Assembly (NCBI GenBank): GCA_039096225.1
Contig: JBBPEB010000007.1
Span: forward strand, 682,001-746,000
DNA: 64,000 nucleotides
Source: Blastocystis sp. Blastoise
Taxonomy: Eukaryota; Sar; Bigyra; Opalinata; Blastocystidae
Reading direction: 5' to 3'
The notes below the pieces were generated by a model. The model was not told the DNA's origin, did not search any database, and saw only the letters and a program-made list of their open reading frames with translations. This document shows positions 45,550 to 59,761 of this stretch, in pieces. How positions within the stretch are numbered: the first letter of the stretch is position 1; each line of letters starts with the position of its first letter. The position numbers and the translations under genes are program-made.

Positions 45550-46843
45550 CAGAAATATTAAATGAAAAAACACTGAAAATCGGATCACCACCTAATTTAT
45601 AAGCTTGACGTAATAACTGCGGGGATTCATATAAATTTATAACATAGAATACAGCACTCTATATATAGAATCAATTAAATATAAAAGTACCAACATACTA
45701 TATATTCTGTAATATATATATATATATATATATACATCTGTTCCTACATAGAAAATATGAGGTTCACAACTATCTTGAGAGAGAGAAAGAATAGCATTTT
45801 GGCGGTATAATGTGGAGGGAATAGAATAACTACTCTGTAATAAAGCTGTTCCATCTGTTTCAAGTGAATATATATATATAGTACCTTGATCAGACCCCAT
45901 ATAAAATAATTGCGGGGAGAATCGATCTTGTAGGACACAAGTGAAGCGTCCCCGCGGGGGATGAATATTTAATACAGGATCATAAGAAAATAAAGGATAC
46001 TATTATATAATGATTATATAGTATTTCTAATTATATATATATATAAATACCTTTTTTGGGGTATCAGGAATCTCTTTAGGAATCTATATATATATATATA
46101 TATAATATATATATATATACAGCATAAAGATGAACTTCTCCATTAATAAGAGCACATAAAATAGCTTTGGCGGGAAAAGATGATTTTTGGAGGGAAGATG
46201 CACCGGGAATAAATTTTAAATAAGAAGGAGAAACAGGTACAGTGAGAAATATATATGGAGTCATATTTAGATTATCATCTACAGTATATATATATATAAC
46301 ACTTTTCGAACGATCCTTATTGTACGGTGTAACATAAAGATCATTAGAAAAGGTCAATGTAGATGTTGCTATGAATCCCCGCGGGGAAGCAGCAGCAGAT
46401 GATGCCGGTAGTTCGCTATATACCGCGGCATCTTTTATTTTAACTTCAGAATATGTATATAATAATTCTTTATTGTCCTTCTCTTCTACATTCTCTTTAT
46501 CTTTTTCTTCTTTTTCTTTTTTATTCTCATTTTCTTCTTCTTTTTCTTCTTCTTTTTCTTCTTCTTTTTCTTCTTCTTCTTTAATATCTTCTTCTTCTTC
46601 TTCTTCTTCTTTAACTGAATTTTTCTTTGTTTTTTTTGTTGATACTTTTGATTTTCTCTTTTTCTTACTATTTGATGATTGTGATTCTAATACATCTATT
46701 GACATACGGAGTGTCTCTGGAGAGATTCCCGTGGGAATATCATCAGCAACTAGATCTATATAAGCTAAAGTTTGTATATAATTTCCAAGTGAAAGAAATG
46801 ATTTCGTTGAATCAGAATATGAAGAAAGAGGAGGAAATCGATC

Positions 46844-46874
<31 letters not shown>

Positions 46875-47245
46875 AAAAACTTATAAAAATATATATTTCT
46901 AGATATACATGTATGTGAATCAAAAGATATATCTAATGGCGGCATTTGAAGATCTTTCAAATAATTGGCGGGAAGAGGATCATCCGATCGATATATAGGC
47001 GTGTGATAAACTGCAGGAATATATGGACCTGAAAAAGAATATATATATATATTTAGATATATATATAACGTATACTATATAAAATATATATAATATATAA
47101 ATACATTCATCATAAGATTTACAATTGTTTTTGGTGTGAAATTCTAATTCAGACAATTGTGAAAAAACCTATAATACATAAATATAGTGTAATTCTTGTT
47201 ATATATATATCTAAATTATACTAGATAATGACAAAAATAATAAAA

Positions 47246-47290
<45 letters not shown>

Positions 47291-48083
47291 ATAGAAAACT
47301 ATTGTTTCTGCATACCTGTTGACATAGAGGACAAATAACAGAAGAACCGCTGGAATTTATGTTGTTGATAGATGCTGATAGTTTACAATGTGCTTCATGA
47401 TAAGTAAAACCCATTTTCGTTGTTAATACCCTATATATATATAATTAATAAACATAATTCACTTAATAATATATCTACATATATAAATTGAATTAAATAA
47501 TAGTTTACATACTTTTGACATTTAGAACAAATGAACTTTTGAGGCTAAATATATAATTAATCATATATATTTATATATATATATTAACAGACATCAATAT
47601 AATATATAAAAATATATACAGTTGCCATTTTCTTTGGTGACTTTGTAGTTTTCTTTGGAGTTGAAGATTTCTGAGTAGTTTTTTTAGTCGTTCTCTTTTC
47701 ATTTATACTTTTTCCATCTTTTAATACCTTATTATCTGAAGAACCCAAAAGAATATCTTGAGATTCTGAATTAGATTGTGTAGAGGAGATAATTGGAGTC
47801 GATATATCATCTAATATATCGTTACTATCATCGGTCTATATTATAATACAATTATTTAATTTAAAATAAAGCATACTTCACATAAATCCACAGTATTACT
47901 TTTTGTTTTCTTCTTTTTCTCATTTGTTGATTCTTCTTCACATCGTTTGGTTCCTTTCATATTATTATGTTCATTAATACTCTTAACTGAAGACGATTCA
48001 TGATCATTTGATTCTGTTTGTGATTTTTTTTTTGTTGAATTCACGTCAGATTTAGTTGAAGAAAAGAAATCATCAATTCTCAT
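44289..48083 (-). CDS. Zinc-finger plus beta-propeller protein, possibly TFIIIC-like
   Basis: About fourteen exons. N terminus MRIDDFFSSTKS, then a Lys/Ser/Glu-rich stretch with likely nuclear signals (KKKKTKS, KKTTKSPKK). Two C2HC-type zinc fingers follow: FICSKCQK...FTYHEAHC and VICPLCQQ...LEFHTKNNC (47545-47120). Then repeated short hydrophobic strands typical of a WD-like propeller: SFLSLGNYIQTLAYIDLV, KAILCALINGEVHLYA, PQLFYMGSDQGTIYIYSL, PHIFYVGTD, SCILITTSNGQCFYRSLL, and a last exon ending ILAGRGGFLYITPL before TAA at 44289-44291. A long Glu/Lys run (46490-46620) interrupts the first blades. The layout recalls GTF3C2/Tfc6-type TFIIIC subunits, a weak match. MRIDDFF resembles a PCNA-binding start; in the extended frame a Gln precedes it. 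Confidence 0.62.
44385..44625. repeat. TATTATTATATTTATTATA array in last intron
   Basis: Repeats of a TATTATTATATTTAT unit with variants fill the last intron of the zinc-finger/propeller gene. Confidence 0.8.
45222..45345. repeat. TAGCATATTTATATA minisatellite in an intron
   Basis: About eight copies of a 12-16-base unit (TAGCATATTTATATA) with length variation, in an intron of the same gene. A TA run precedes it. Confidence 0.8.
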
Positions 48084-48607
48084 TTGATTATCTCTTCTAA
48101 AATTGAATTATAAGTTGAAATATAATTGAATCCGTGTTAGGATGGTGGTTTTAGATTATTTTTTGAATTTGTATCCCCAATAAGAACAGTATTAAATTCC
48201 CATAGAAATAATCACAAAGAATTGCATTCTTTCCGCTTTTTCTCATGGAGGAACCGCGGTATTTCTTATAAAACAAAAAATGAGAAGTGAATTACGTTGT
48301 TGAGTAGGTATAAATCATTAATAGATTAACTAACATATGAATGTCTGGAGTTTATACATATACTGGATTCATCTCGTGAATCTATACATTATCGACGAAT
48401 TCTATACAGTTTATATATATATTTGGAAATAATATTAAATATATTTAAAGATAAGAACAAAGAACAAAAAAGAGTGTTTAAAAGAAACAGTATAACAAAA
48501 TATATATCGTTTTTTGTTTTTTGATTGTATATAGGGACATTTATTAAGCCTTTAAATATATATATAACTTTGAAATAGTTTGAAATCATATATTTACAGT
48601 GAAAAAA

Positions 48608-49606
48608 ATGCCAATTTACTCATTTGCTGTCATCTGTTCCTCAAATGTCAACCGAAGTGTTGAGACACATGATTTATTTATGGTATTTTAAATGTAAATA
48701 TATATTTTATTAATATATATAGAAAAATGGAATGAAAGTATCTTCATATGGAACAGGATCCAAAGTAAAACTACCTGGAAAAAGACAAGACACACCTAAA
48801 ATGTATTTTAGTATTCATTTCTAATCTGATTATCATTAAATTGTTCATAGATATCCTTTTGGAACGACATATGCAGCAATTCTTGCAGATTTAATTAAAA
48901 CTGATGAAGATTTGTATTTATTTTTTAAACTATGACCTGTGAATATAATAGATTAAATTTGGTAATAGATGAATTTATTATTTATTTCTTTAGATTCACC
49001 CGACGAGGCATTATTCCCATGATACGTCGTGATATGACTGTTAAATCAGCTCCTCAGCGATTTCAACAACTTAAAACAGTCAATGAAATTGATGTTATTA
49101 TTTGTTTTGATCATACAGTATATGATAAATTAGTAGAAGGTATATATATATATATAGTTTTTATTTGAATGAGATATCAATCAAATGATTCTAAATTAAT
49201 AATTATTAATATAATTATTAATATATTTATAATACATATAGATTTACAGATGCGTCCAATGGAAACCATGAAATGTTTACATGTATTTAATATGAATGTT
49301 CAAGATAACCCTACAGAAGCGGCCAATGGAGCGAAATCAGCTCTGTTATTAGCTAATATTGTATATTTATATTATATTTATTTATATTTATATTTATATT
49401 ATATTTATATTATATATTTATATTTATATTATATTTATATTATATATTTATATTTATATTATATTTATAATAATATATTAAATAATACATTATATATTTA
49501 TTAGTTACAAAAGTATGATAATATTGGAACGAATATTCATTTGATTCTGGATGAATTCAGTAGACAAACAAATATAGACTTATTATATTCACAGCATTTT
49601 TTATAA
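48608..49606 (+). CDS. SSU72: SSU72 RNA polymerase II CTD phosphatase
   Basis: Protein phosphatase that removes Ser5 phosphate from the RNA polymerase II tail and works with the 3'-end cleavage complex in the nucleus. Five or six exons from ATG at 48608 (MPIYSFAVICSSNVNRSVET) carry the catalytic C-x5-R loop (CSSNVNR) at about residues 10-16. Then YGTGSKVKLPGKRQDTPKIY, FGTTYAAILADLIKTDEDLF, SAPQRFQQLKTVNEIDVIIC, FDHTVYDKLVE and FNMNVQDNPTEAANGAKSAL (family Asp loop), ending DLLYSQHFL before TAA at 49604-49606. Length, about 190 residues, is normal. Introns at 48693, 48801, 48915, 49140 and 49361 are GT-AG and keep phase. Divergent from the zinc-finger/propeller gene (525 bp apart). Confidence 0.96.
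49362..49500 (+). repeat. TTTATATTATA repeat in an SSU72 intron
   Basis: TTATATTTATATTATATTTATATTATATA units repeated three to four times make up the last intron. Confidence 0.8.
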
Positions 49607-50050
49607 TTTCCTTTAATTTTATTACTTTTCTTCTTTTTATATTTTAGATGTCAATATGTTTGTTGTATGTTAATCTTGATTTCTTGTTACATTCATTATG
49701 TTTTATTCTATGTATAATATAATGTTTTAAAAACATATGCAAAACAAAAGTAAATAAGCAAAAACAAATGTTTAATGTTTAAAAAAATAATAAACAACTA
49801 GAATGACTGATCACAAGAAAAACAAAATGACACAAATGAATAAGAGCAAAAACAAATATAATTTGAAAATAAATATATTTATGAATGAAAAAATGAAGAA
49901 AAGAAAGTATAGATATATATATATATAAAGACTATTAAGAAATGAATTAATATATCACATAAATTTGATTTTTAAATAGAAGAAGAAACTGATTAATATA
50001 CATAGAAATAATATATATATAATATATGTATATATATATATATATATATA
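49607..50050. other. Convergent intergenic spacer
   Basis: 3' flanks of SSU72 (+) and the ELMO-like gene (-). One TA run ends at the ELMO-like stop codon. No gene seen. Confidence 0.5.
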
Positions 50051-52939
<2,889 letters not shown>

Positions 52940-53527
52940 GATCTAAAGAAGGACGGATAAAATATAGTTTACAAAGTAAGATATTGATTTTGCATTGTTC
53001 TAGATATATATATCTATATACGACAGAATATTTCAATAAAGAAATGCAAAAACAATAAACTTTTATTTTGAAAAGGCTGAATACCACAAAACTCTGGGAA
53101 TTCCATAAGATTCTCCAGAAAAAAAGAATATTTTGGGAAAAACACAAATCAAAATCCTCAGTTTTTCATAAGGTTTAGTTACTTATAGCATTTGAATATT
53201 TCATTAATAGTTGTTTACAAATATAAAAACATAAACGAAGTGCTGTCTCTCCTAGAAACATTCATTTATATTCTTGTGCGTAAATAAAGGTTCTTTTCTT
53301 AGATACTTAGTTTTTACTTTATTTTCGTTATAATGATCATCTAGAGATATATATGATGTAACTAGAAATTCAGAAATAAGATATAACTCAAAATAAACAT
53401 AATTTTCTAATAATCATAATGGAGGGCTTTTTTGTTTTTTATTTTTATGTTTATGCATAAAGAGTCGTTTGTGTGTTCGTCAAGAATCATATTGTTTGAA
53501 TATACGAATTGAATAAAATAGTAATAA
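52940..53527. other. Divergent promoter region
   Basis: Between the ELMO-like gene (-) and a small plus-strand gene. Somewhat less AT-rich than the introns; no recognisable motif. The overlapping 89-codon minus-strand frame at 52878-53147 is not supported. Confidence 0.5.
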
Positions 53528-53724
53528 ATGTCAGAAAAACCTCAAATCTCTGAGAATTTAGTTTCTTATGAGTCTTTATCGTTTTCATTGTATGTCATAT
53601 ATATAATTGAGCTTTTATCTTATGTTAATTCATCAAAAGAGAGTATAATTTCTGGTCAAATACTGTATATTCCAAAACAGCTCCAGAAACGTATGATCCT
53701 TATAATCATATAAATTACTTATAA
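53528..53724 (+). CDS. Small hypothetical protein, 48 aa
   Basis: Two exons (53528-53589, 53640-53724) joined by a 50-nt GTATGT...AAAAG intron give MSEKPQISENLVSYESLSFS..., then LEYNFWSNTVYSKTAPETY, ending NHINYL. Mixed, soluble-looking composition with one Trp and several Tyr. Not recognised. A GTATGA donor within the last codons leaves open a longer spliced form. The phase-correct junction is the only real evidence. Confidence 0.35.
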
Positions 53725-53823
53725 AATATAAATTTAGATACAAAAATGTTATAAATGAATGTTATATGAAAACACCACCAAAAGTATGCTAGAATATATT
53801 TAGAATACTAAATAAAATAGAGA

Positions 53824-54362
53824 ATGACTTCAATTTCAGATCCAATACAATGTTCTAATAACAAAAATATACAAAAGATGAATGATAAAACAGTAGAAAA
53901 GAATCAAAGTATACCAGAGATTGTTATACACAAAACAAATAAACGAGTTGAATGTATATATAATGATAGTATCTAATATAACTATATATAAACTATTTTA
54001 GGCTTTCCAGAAATCCCTCAAGTATGTCATGATAACAATATTATTTCGTTGATAATGATATATATTAGAGAACAGTGAAGAAAATGAAGAAGAAACAGTT
54101 ATGGGAACCCATTCAAAAACATGAGAAGATATATAATAAGGATAAGCATGTTAATGATTGTCAATAATCTAAGCATTCAATAGTGTAACTAGATAGAAGT
54201 ATAAATCTGAGTTGTGTTGCTAAAATGAAAAAGAAATTAAATAATTTAACTAAAGCAATAGAATATATCAATGATTTTTTCAAAAACGTAAAATTTGTAA
54301 CAAATGAGATAAGAAAGACATATATAAATAGATTTGATACACATCTTTCTAATAAAACATAA
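53824..54362 (+). CDS. Small Lys-rich coiled-coil protein, hypothetical
   Basis: Exons 53824-53953, 54002-54021 and from 54069 join in phase (MTSISDPIQCSNNKNIQKMN, CFPEIPQ, RTVKKMKKKQLWEPIQ). The last coding stretch, to TAA at 54360-54362, reads SINLSCVAKMKKKLNNLTKA then IEYINDFFKNVKFVTNEIRK, a probable amphipathic helix. The join before SINLS is uncertain; it needs a GTCAAT donor near 54160. No family recognised. Its stop codon is only 15 bases from that of SF3B4 on the other strand. Confidence 0.45.
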
Positions 54363-54377
54363 CTATAATAATTATTT

Positions 54378-56046
54378 TTATGGTTGAGGAGGTGGAGGAG
54401 GAGCAGGAATAGAAGGAGCTGTGGATATAGGAGCAGGTGGAGGCATATACATATTCATAGGAGGAACAGCATTATATCCCATAGAAGGCATAGCAGGCAT
54501 AGAAGGCATAGCAGGAGGAAGACCAAGAGGAGCTCCGTTATATAATCCAGGAGGAGGGAAAGATCCAGAAGCATTAGCAGCCAATAAACGTTCTATAGAA
54601 ATATAGATAAAGGAAATAAAAAGAAAGTAGATCCATAAAGATTGATATAGAAATAGGAAATAGACAGAAAATAAGAAATATCAAGAGAAGTAGAAATGAA
54701 TATAGAAGAGATTGATTAAAGGTAGAATTAACAAAAAATATAAACTTTTATTAATTTTTAAATATTTAAAGAATAGTCAGTATATAATAGAAATAGAACA
54801 TTGCAAATTATATATTTTATTATATATTCTATTACATATTCTATTATAATTCTATTATATATTCTATTATAATTCTATTATATATCCTATTATATATTCT
54901 ATTATATATTCTATTATATATTCTATTATATATTCTATTATATGTAATATTATATCCTATTATATATTCTATTATATATTCTATTATATGTAATATTATA
55001 TTCTATTATATATTCTATTATATATTCTATTATATGTAATATTATATTCTATTATATGTAATATTATATTCTATTATATATTCTATTATATATTCTATTA
55101 TATATTCTATTATATATTCTATTATATATTCTATTATAGTATATATACCAGCTTGAGATCCATGTCTTTCTCCTTTAGAGTCTTTCTTAAAAGCATATTG
55201 AACAACAATTTGACGATTATAATAATATTATATATATATTGAGAATAAAAGATATAGAGAGAAATGTTTATTTAAAAGTATTCCTATTAAATAAATATAG
55301 TTATATATAACAGACTTTTATAATAATAAACATCATATTTAATAATATAAAAGAAAGTGATACATATATAAATAATATAAATATAATCAATATAAATGTT
55401 CTATATATTTAACATAAATACTAGTATTATAAATAAATAGATATACTTGTCCATTCATGCATTCAATAGCATAATCAGAAGCACTAAAAGAACTATAATT
55501 CACAAAAGCATATCCTTTACTAAGGCCTGTCTCAGGATCACGCATTATCTATAATATATATAATAAAAATCATATATATATATTTAGTAAAGAATATTCA
55601 AGAAATAGAATGATTGAATAGTAAGAGGATAATATAATTCTAATAATAAATACATGAGGAGAATTAATAAATGATCCAAAAGCTGTAAATGTATCTGCAA
55701 GAACTTTCTCATCTACTTCTGGAGCAAGGTTACTAATGAAGATATTAGCACCAACATCAACATTCTTACGATCTTGAGAAGACTTATTAATTTTTAATTT
55801 TTTATCATAGAGAGCGACATTCGCTAATACACTTAGTGCATAGTCACAATCATATTCATTTCTATATTCAACAAACGCAAATCCTTGAGAAACACCGGTG
55901 ACTTTATCACGAATGAGATGAACATTTGCTACAGGTCCAAACTGCATAAAGAGTTCCCACAATAATTCTTCATCAACTTTTTCATCAAGACTACCTACAT
56001 ATAATGTAGCATCTGAATTTCTTTGTTGTTGATTAGTATTTGACAT
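54378..56046 (-). CDS. SF3B4: SF3B4 (SAP49), U2 snRNP splicing factor subunit
   Basis: Binds pre-mRNA near the branch site as part of SF3b. ATG at 56046: [23 protein letters not shown]1 (about residues 14-90): [10 protein letters not shown] as RNP2 and [10 protein letters not shown] as RNP1. RRM2 (about 103-180): [10 protein letters not shown] and [10 protein letters not shown]. Between and after lie the family marks [10 protein letters not shown] and [14 protein letters not shown]. Then [16 protein letters not shown] and a Pro/Met-rich tail ending PAPPPPPQP, far shorter than the animal tail. Four introns. The one between MNGQ and [13 protein letters not shown] has a normal GTATAT donor but no AG at the expected acceptor. 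The intron near 54605-55148 is filled with a minisatellite. Identity is very secure. Confidence 0.95.
54812..55140. repeat. TATATTCTATTA minisatellite in SF3B4 intron
   Basis: A 12-base unit (TATATTCTATTA) repeated more than 20 times, with TATGTAATATTA variants interspersed at intervals, giving a higher-order pattern. Confidence 0.9.
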
Positions 56047-56444
56047 AATTTATATATTCTTACGAATTCTATAGTATTTATATGATTACAATATATATTT
56101 GAAATCAACTATAACCCAACGATACTATAGGTCTAGGCAAAAAAGATAAATCAAAATTCTTGTTTAAAACTTCTTTCCTAAAAAAAAGTATTCACGATTA
56201 TAATACTTCACACTCTGTTATTCAAAACATTCCCACAATTAAAACAAAATTTCCAAAAAAAAGAAAAAAAACGTTCAAACTTTCAGAAGAAATCAGCATC
56301 TATAAATCTAGTTATGTGGCAAATACTCATGGATCTTCCATGGTATTAATTGTTGAATTATTTTTCAGATTATCTTGATTCATCAACTCCATGCAAATTT
56401 TACCTATATATTTTTTATGGTGTATTTCATACGTAAATTTGAAA

Positions 56445-56866
56445 ATGAGTTCAAGAGCATTTTTCAACTTTGCGAAAAAAGGTGCACAAACCTTTGTGAA
56501 ACAATCTATGAAGAGTACATCAAAGAAAGTCAACGTTGTGTTTGATCGTGCTGAGACCTCTTTCGGTAAAGTCAGAAACAATGTCAGTCTTGTATTGAAG
56601 AATGAAAATATGAACAACATGGCTTCAAACTTCCAAAGAAATATGAAAAATGTATATATTTTTATTATTGATCATTGTTGTTGTTCTTCATTTGAATGAT
56701 TTTTTTGGTTGATTCTATTCATAAACTGATTTTACATTTTTAGGCCTTAAGAATGAATGCTGCTTCTGTAACAGTTTGTGTTCCTGTGATGACTGCTTCA
56801 CTTCTTGAATTCCTTAGAATGCAAACAGCATTAGCTCTTGCTGATGAAGATGATGATGGAACGTAA
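56445..56866 (+). CDS. Small hypothetical protein, 109 aa
   Basis: Exon 1 (56445-56651) encodes MSSRAFFNFAKKGAQTFVKQ then SMKSTSKKVNVVFDRAETSF. A GTATAT...TTTTTAG intron leads in phase to exon 2 (56744-56866): ALRMNAASVTVCVPVMTASL, LEFLRMQTALALA, DEDDDGT, stop TAA. The basic, Arg/Lys-rich and Phe-containing head could be an organelle presequence; a hydrophobic stretch (VTVCVPVMTASLLEFL) could be a membrane helix; the tail is acidic. Codons are richer in G/C than in neighbours, suggesting good expression. A GTAAGT donor overlaps the last codon and stop; splicing to 57050 would yield the same final residue and a TAA, so protein sequence is unaffected. Family not recognised. Confidence 0.6.
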
Positions 56867-57499
56867 GTATATATTTATTGCTTTTTCATTCTCAATTTTT
56901 TATATTTTTTTATATTTATATTTTTGCTGTTGTATTTCTATCTTTGTATTACTTATTTTTGTTCTTCATTTGATCTCTATGAGTATCTTATATATCATTT
57001 CTTCTTCTTTTTTAAGTTTATTATATATGTCTATGTCTTTACCATTTAGCTAATATAATGCTTCGATAGAAGGCGCCGGCGGGTCTTATCTTTTGCATGG
57101 AGTGTCTAATGGGATACCTTTTCTTCTTTTTTTTTTGCTTCTAATTATTGACTTACAGAAAATGACTTTCAAATTCATCTTATTCTTCTAATTTTGGGTT
57201 CTATTTATATATATACTATCACATCTTTACTCGATTGTTGTGTTTTTTAACGTTTTACACTTAAACTCGATATAAAAAACAAAAAAAAATAGTTAAAATA
57301 ATATATTCATCATATAAATTAAAAAATTATAATAATTCTTATTTAAACACAAAACTGTAAGATTTTTAAATAATTTACAAAGTAATTTTTGTGAATTGTT
57401 CATTCCGTTATTTCTCAGAAAGTATATTTCTAATTTTGATATAAAAATACGTTTTACAAGTTACAGGAGTTGTTCATAATATAGAATATATAAAATTTC
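56867..57499. other. Spacer upstream of WDR83, with a GC-rich patch
   Basis: Probable 3' UTR or terminal intron of the 109-aa gene, then the WDR83 promoter. GGCGCCGGCGGG near 57071-57082 stands out in otherwise AT-rich DNA. Confidence 0.5.
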
Positions 57500-58981
57500 A
57501 TGTCTGACGATAATCATTATCCTACTCGATGCATTCGTGTTCTGAAAGGTCACACAGGGAACGTGAATTGCATTAGATATACACATGATGGAAAATATTG
57601 TATGTCTGCTGGTCAAGATCGATCTGTTTGTTTATGGAATCCTAACAGAGATGATGTTAAAGATGGATTTTTAATCAATAGATACAAAGGACCTCATTCT
57701 TATGGTGTGAATGAAATTGCCATAGCATCAGATAACAGTGAATTCGCATCTTGTGGTGAAGAAAGAGAAGTTTTAGTATGGGATGTATCTACTTCTCACG
57801 TAAAAAGGCGGTTATATGGTCATAATCAAGTATATATATATTACTATTCATGAAACCATTGATATCTTTAAATAATTAGAGGATTAATACAGTTGCTTAT
57901 AATGAAGAAAGTACTTTAGTAGTTTCAGGTATTTTTAAAGTTGTTTTCTTCTTTATATTATAAAATATATCTAGGTTCTTATGATGCAACTGTTAAAATA
58001 TATGATCTCAAGTATTTAAATAATGATATAGGATTATGAATATATAAGTTATTCTTTAATAATTATCTATATATATATATATAGATCTCATAATAATGCA
58101 GCTATTCAGACACTTTCAGAAGGAAAAGACTCGATTTCTCAAGTAATCTTTACAAAGAATGCTATTATCTCATCGTACATATATATATTGTTAACAGTAA
58201 TATGAATAGAGAAGATTCTGTTCATTATTATTAATTTAATTTAAATTATATTATATATTCTTTTTTATATTATATATATATATATATAGAAGTATTGATG
58301 GTCATATACGAACTTATGATATACGAGCAGGTCAACTTCGTGATGATGTATTATCTGGTATATATATAATATATATAATATATATATTTATAAGTATATA
58401 ATACATATAATACATATTCTATTTATATACTCTATATATCATTATAATAAGTTAATATTTAAATTTTATTTAATTGTTCTATATTTAGAAAGATGTTTTC
58501 TTATTTATTATTATTATATATATAGTTCCAATTACACATCTGTCACTTTCTTTTGATGAGAAATGTTTATATGCGTCAACATTAAATAATCAATCCATAT
58601 TAATTGAACGAGAAATGGGTACTATATTAAACAGATATAAAGATCACAAATCAACTAATTATAAAGTTGAAGGATATATAAATAATACAGATGATTATAT
58701 ATATTCAGGATCAGAAGATGGACAAATTATTATTTATGATTTAGTTGATGTATATATATATATAACATATATTATATATATATATAATATATATTATATA
58801 ACACTATATATATATAACAATCTATTTTCAATATTATACTATTCTTTCATTATAGGCAAAACCTATTCATACATTGACTTATCATAATAATGCAGTTACA
58901 TCACTTAGCATTCATCCTAAGAGAGAATCAACTCAATTACTTGCAGCTAGTCTTGATTCAACAATATCTGTTTGGGAATAA
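57500..58981 (+). CDS. WDR83: WDR83/MORG1 WD40-repeat protein
   Basis: Seven-bladed WD40 scaffold found in spliceosomal C complexes and as a MAPK scaffold. ATG at 57500. Blades seen: VLKGHTGNVNCIRYTHDGKY with SAGQDRSVCLWNP; YGVNEIAIASDNSEFASCGE with REVLVWDVSTSHV; RRLYGHNQ + RINTVAYNEESTLVVS; GSYDATVKIYDLK; IIS then SIDGHIRTYDIRAGQLRDD; SVPITHLSLSFDEKCLYAST; TNYKVEGYINN with YSGSEDGQIIIYDLVD; and the last, LTYHNNAVTSLSIHPKREST with LDSTISVWE before TAA at 58979-58981. Introns are short, several GTATAT...ATATAG. Order and spacing of blades match the family. No breaks. Confidence 0.93.
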
Positions 58982-59761
58982 CATATTCTATTGAATAAAT
59001 TACTTTGTATATTAGTGTTTTTTTTTGTTTATTTATCATAAAATATTTTTTTCATTCGTCATAACACCAATTTATCTATATGAAATATTCATTTTCTATT
59101 TCAAAACACTATAAACATCGACTAATATACTTAATGACGACTTTTACATTTAAAAAAACAGTAAAATATCTTCATTAGGTCGTTTTTATCATATAAACAT
59201 AGGATTTACTTGAGTTGGAACTATACTGATGGTGGATTTGGTTATAAAAACAAAACTTTCGATTCATTTTTGATTGAGAACAATTTAACGAGTCAATTGA
59301 CGTTATTCCAATCATTTTTTGGCAACAGGAATGAAGTCAAATGTTAACATAGAAAAGAAAATTGGTATTAAATTTGTGTTTGCTTCCAAAAATATGTTGA
59401 ATCTGTCCTAGAATTCTGTTTTTAAATGATTATTTCTCTTTTTTCCCTTTTTAGAAAAAAGACTTCCAGGGGAATAATTATCTCTGTATCGAACACAATG
59501 GAAACATTCTAGAAAAAAGATTGACAAGAACCATGACGCATGTCAACACAATTCAAGTAACCAATAAATTGTGGTCTTTCAACTCAATTGAAAGCAAACT
59601 AACGATTGGTTCCTGCATGTATTTATGGATCTGATTGGCCGTTCCACATTTGATCTCATTCATTTTTTGACTGCAGAGTTTCTATCTTTGAATAATCTTC
59701 CTTTTATTTTGTTCATAAAATATTTTCTCAATTAAAAATTAATTTAAATAATAATAATAAA
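58982..59761. other. Intergenic, promoter of the nucleoredoxin-like gene
   Basis: 3' flank of WDR83 followed by the upstream region of a highly expressed-looking gene. Moderately less AT-rich than introns. No ORF of note. Confidence 0.5.
59560..59640 (+). promoter_or_regulatory. Three CCAAT-type boxes upstream of nucleoredoxin-like gene
   Basis: CCAAT at 59561-59565 and its complement ATTGG at 59605-59609 and 59634-59638, within 200 bases of the start codon. Such clusters bind NF-Y-like factors in other eukaryotes; the function here is inferred. Confidence 0.3.

Noticed and set aside
46371-46763. Plus-strand Ser/Phe-rich ORF of 130 aa
   Set aside because: Antisense of the Glu/Lys-rich exon of the zinc-finger/propeller gene.
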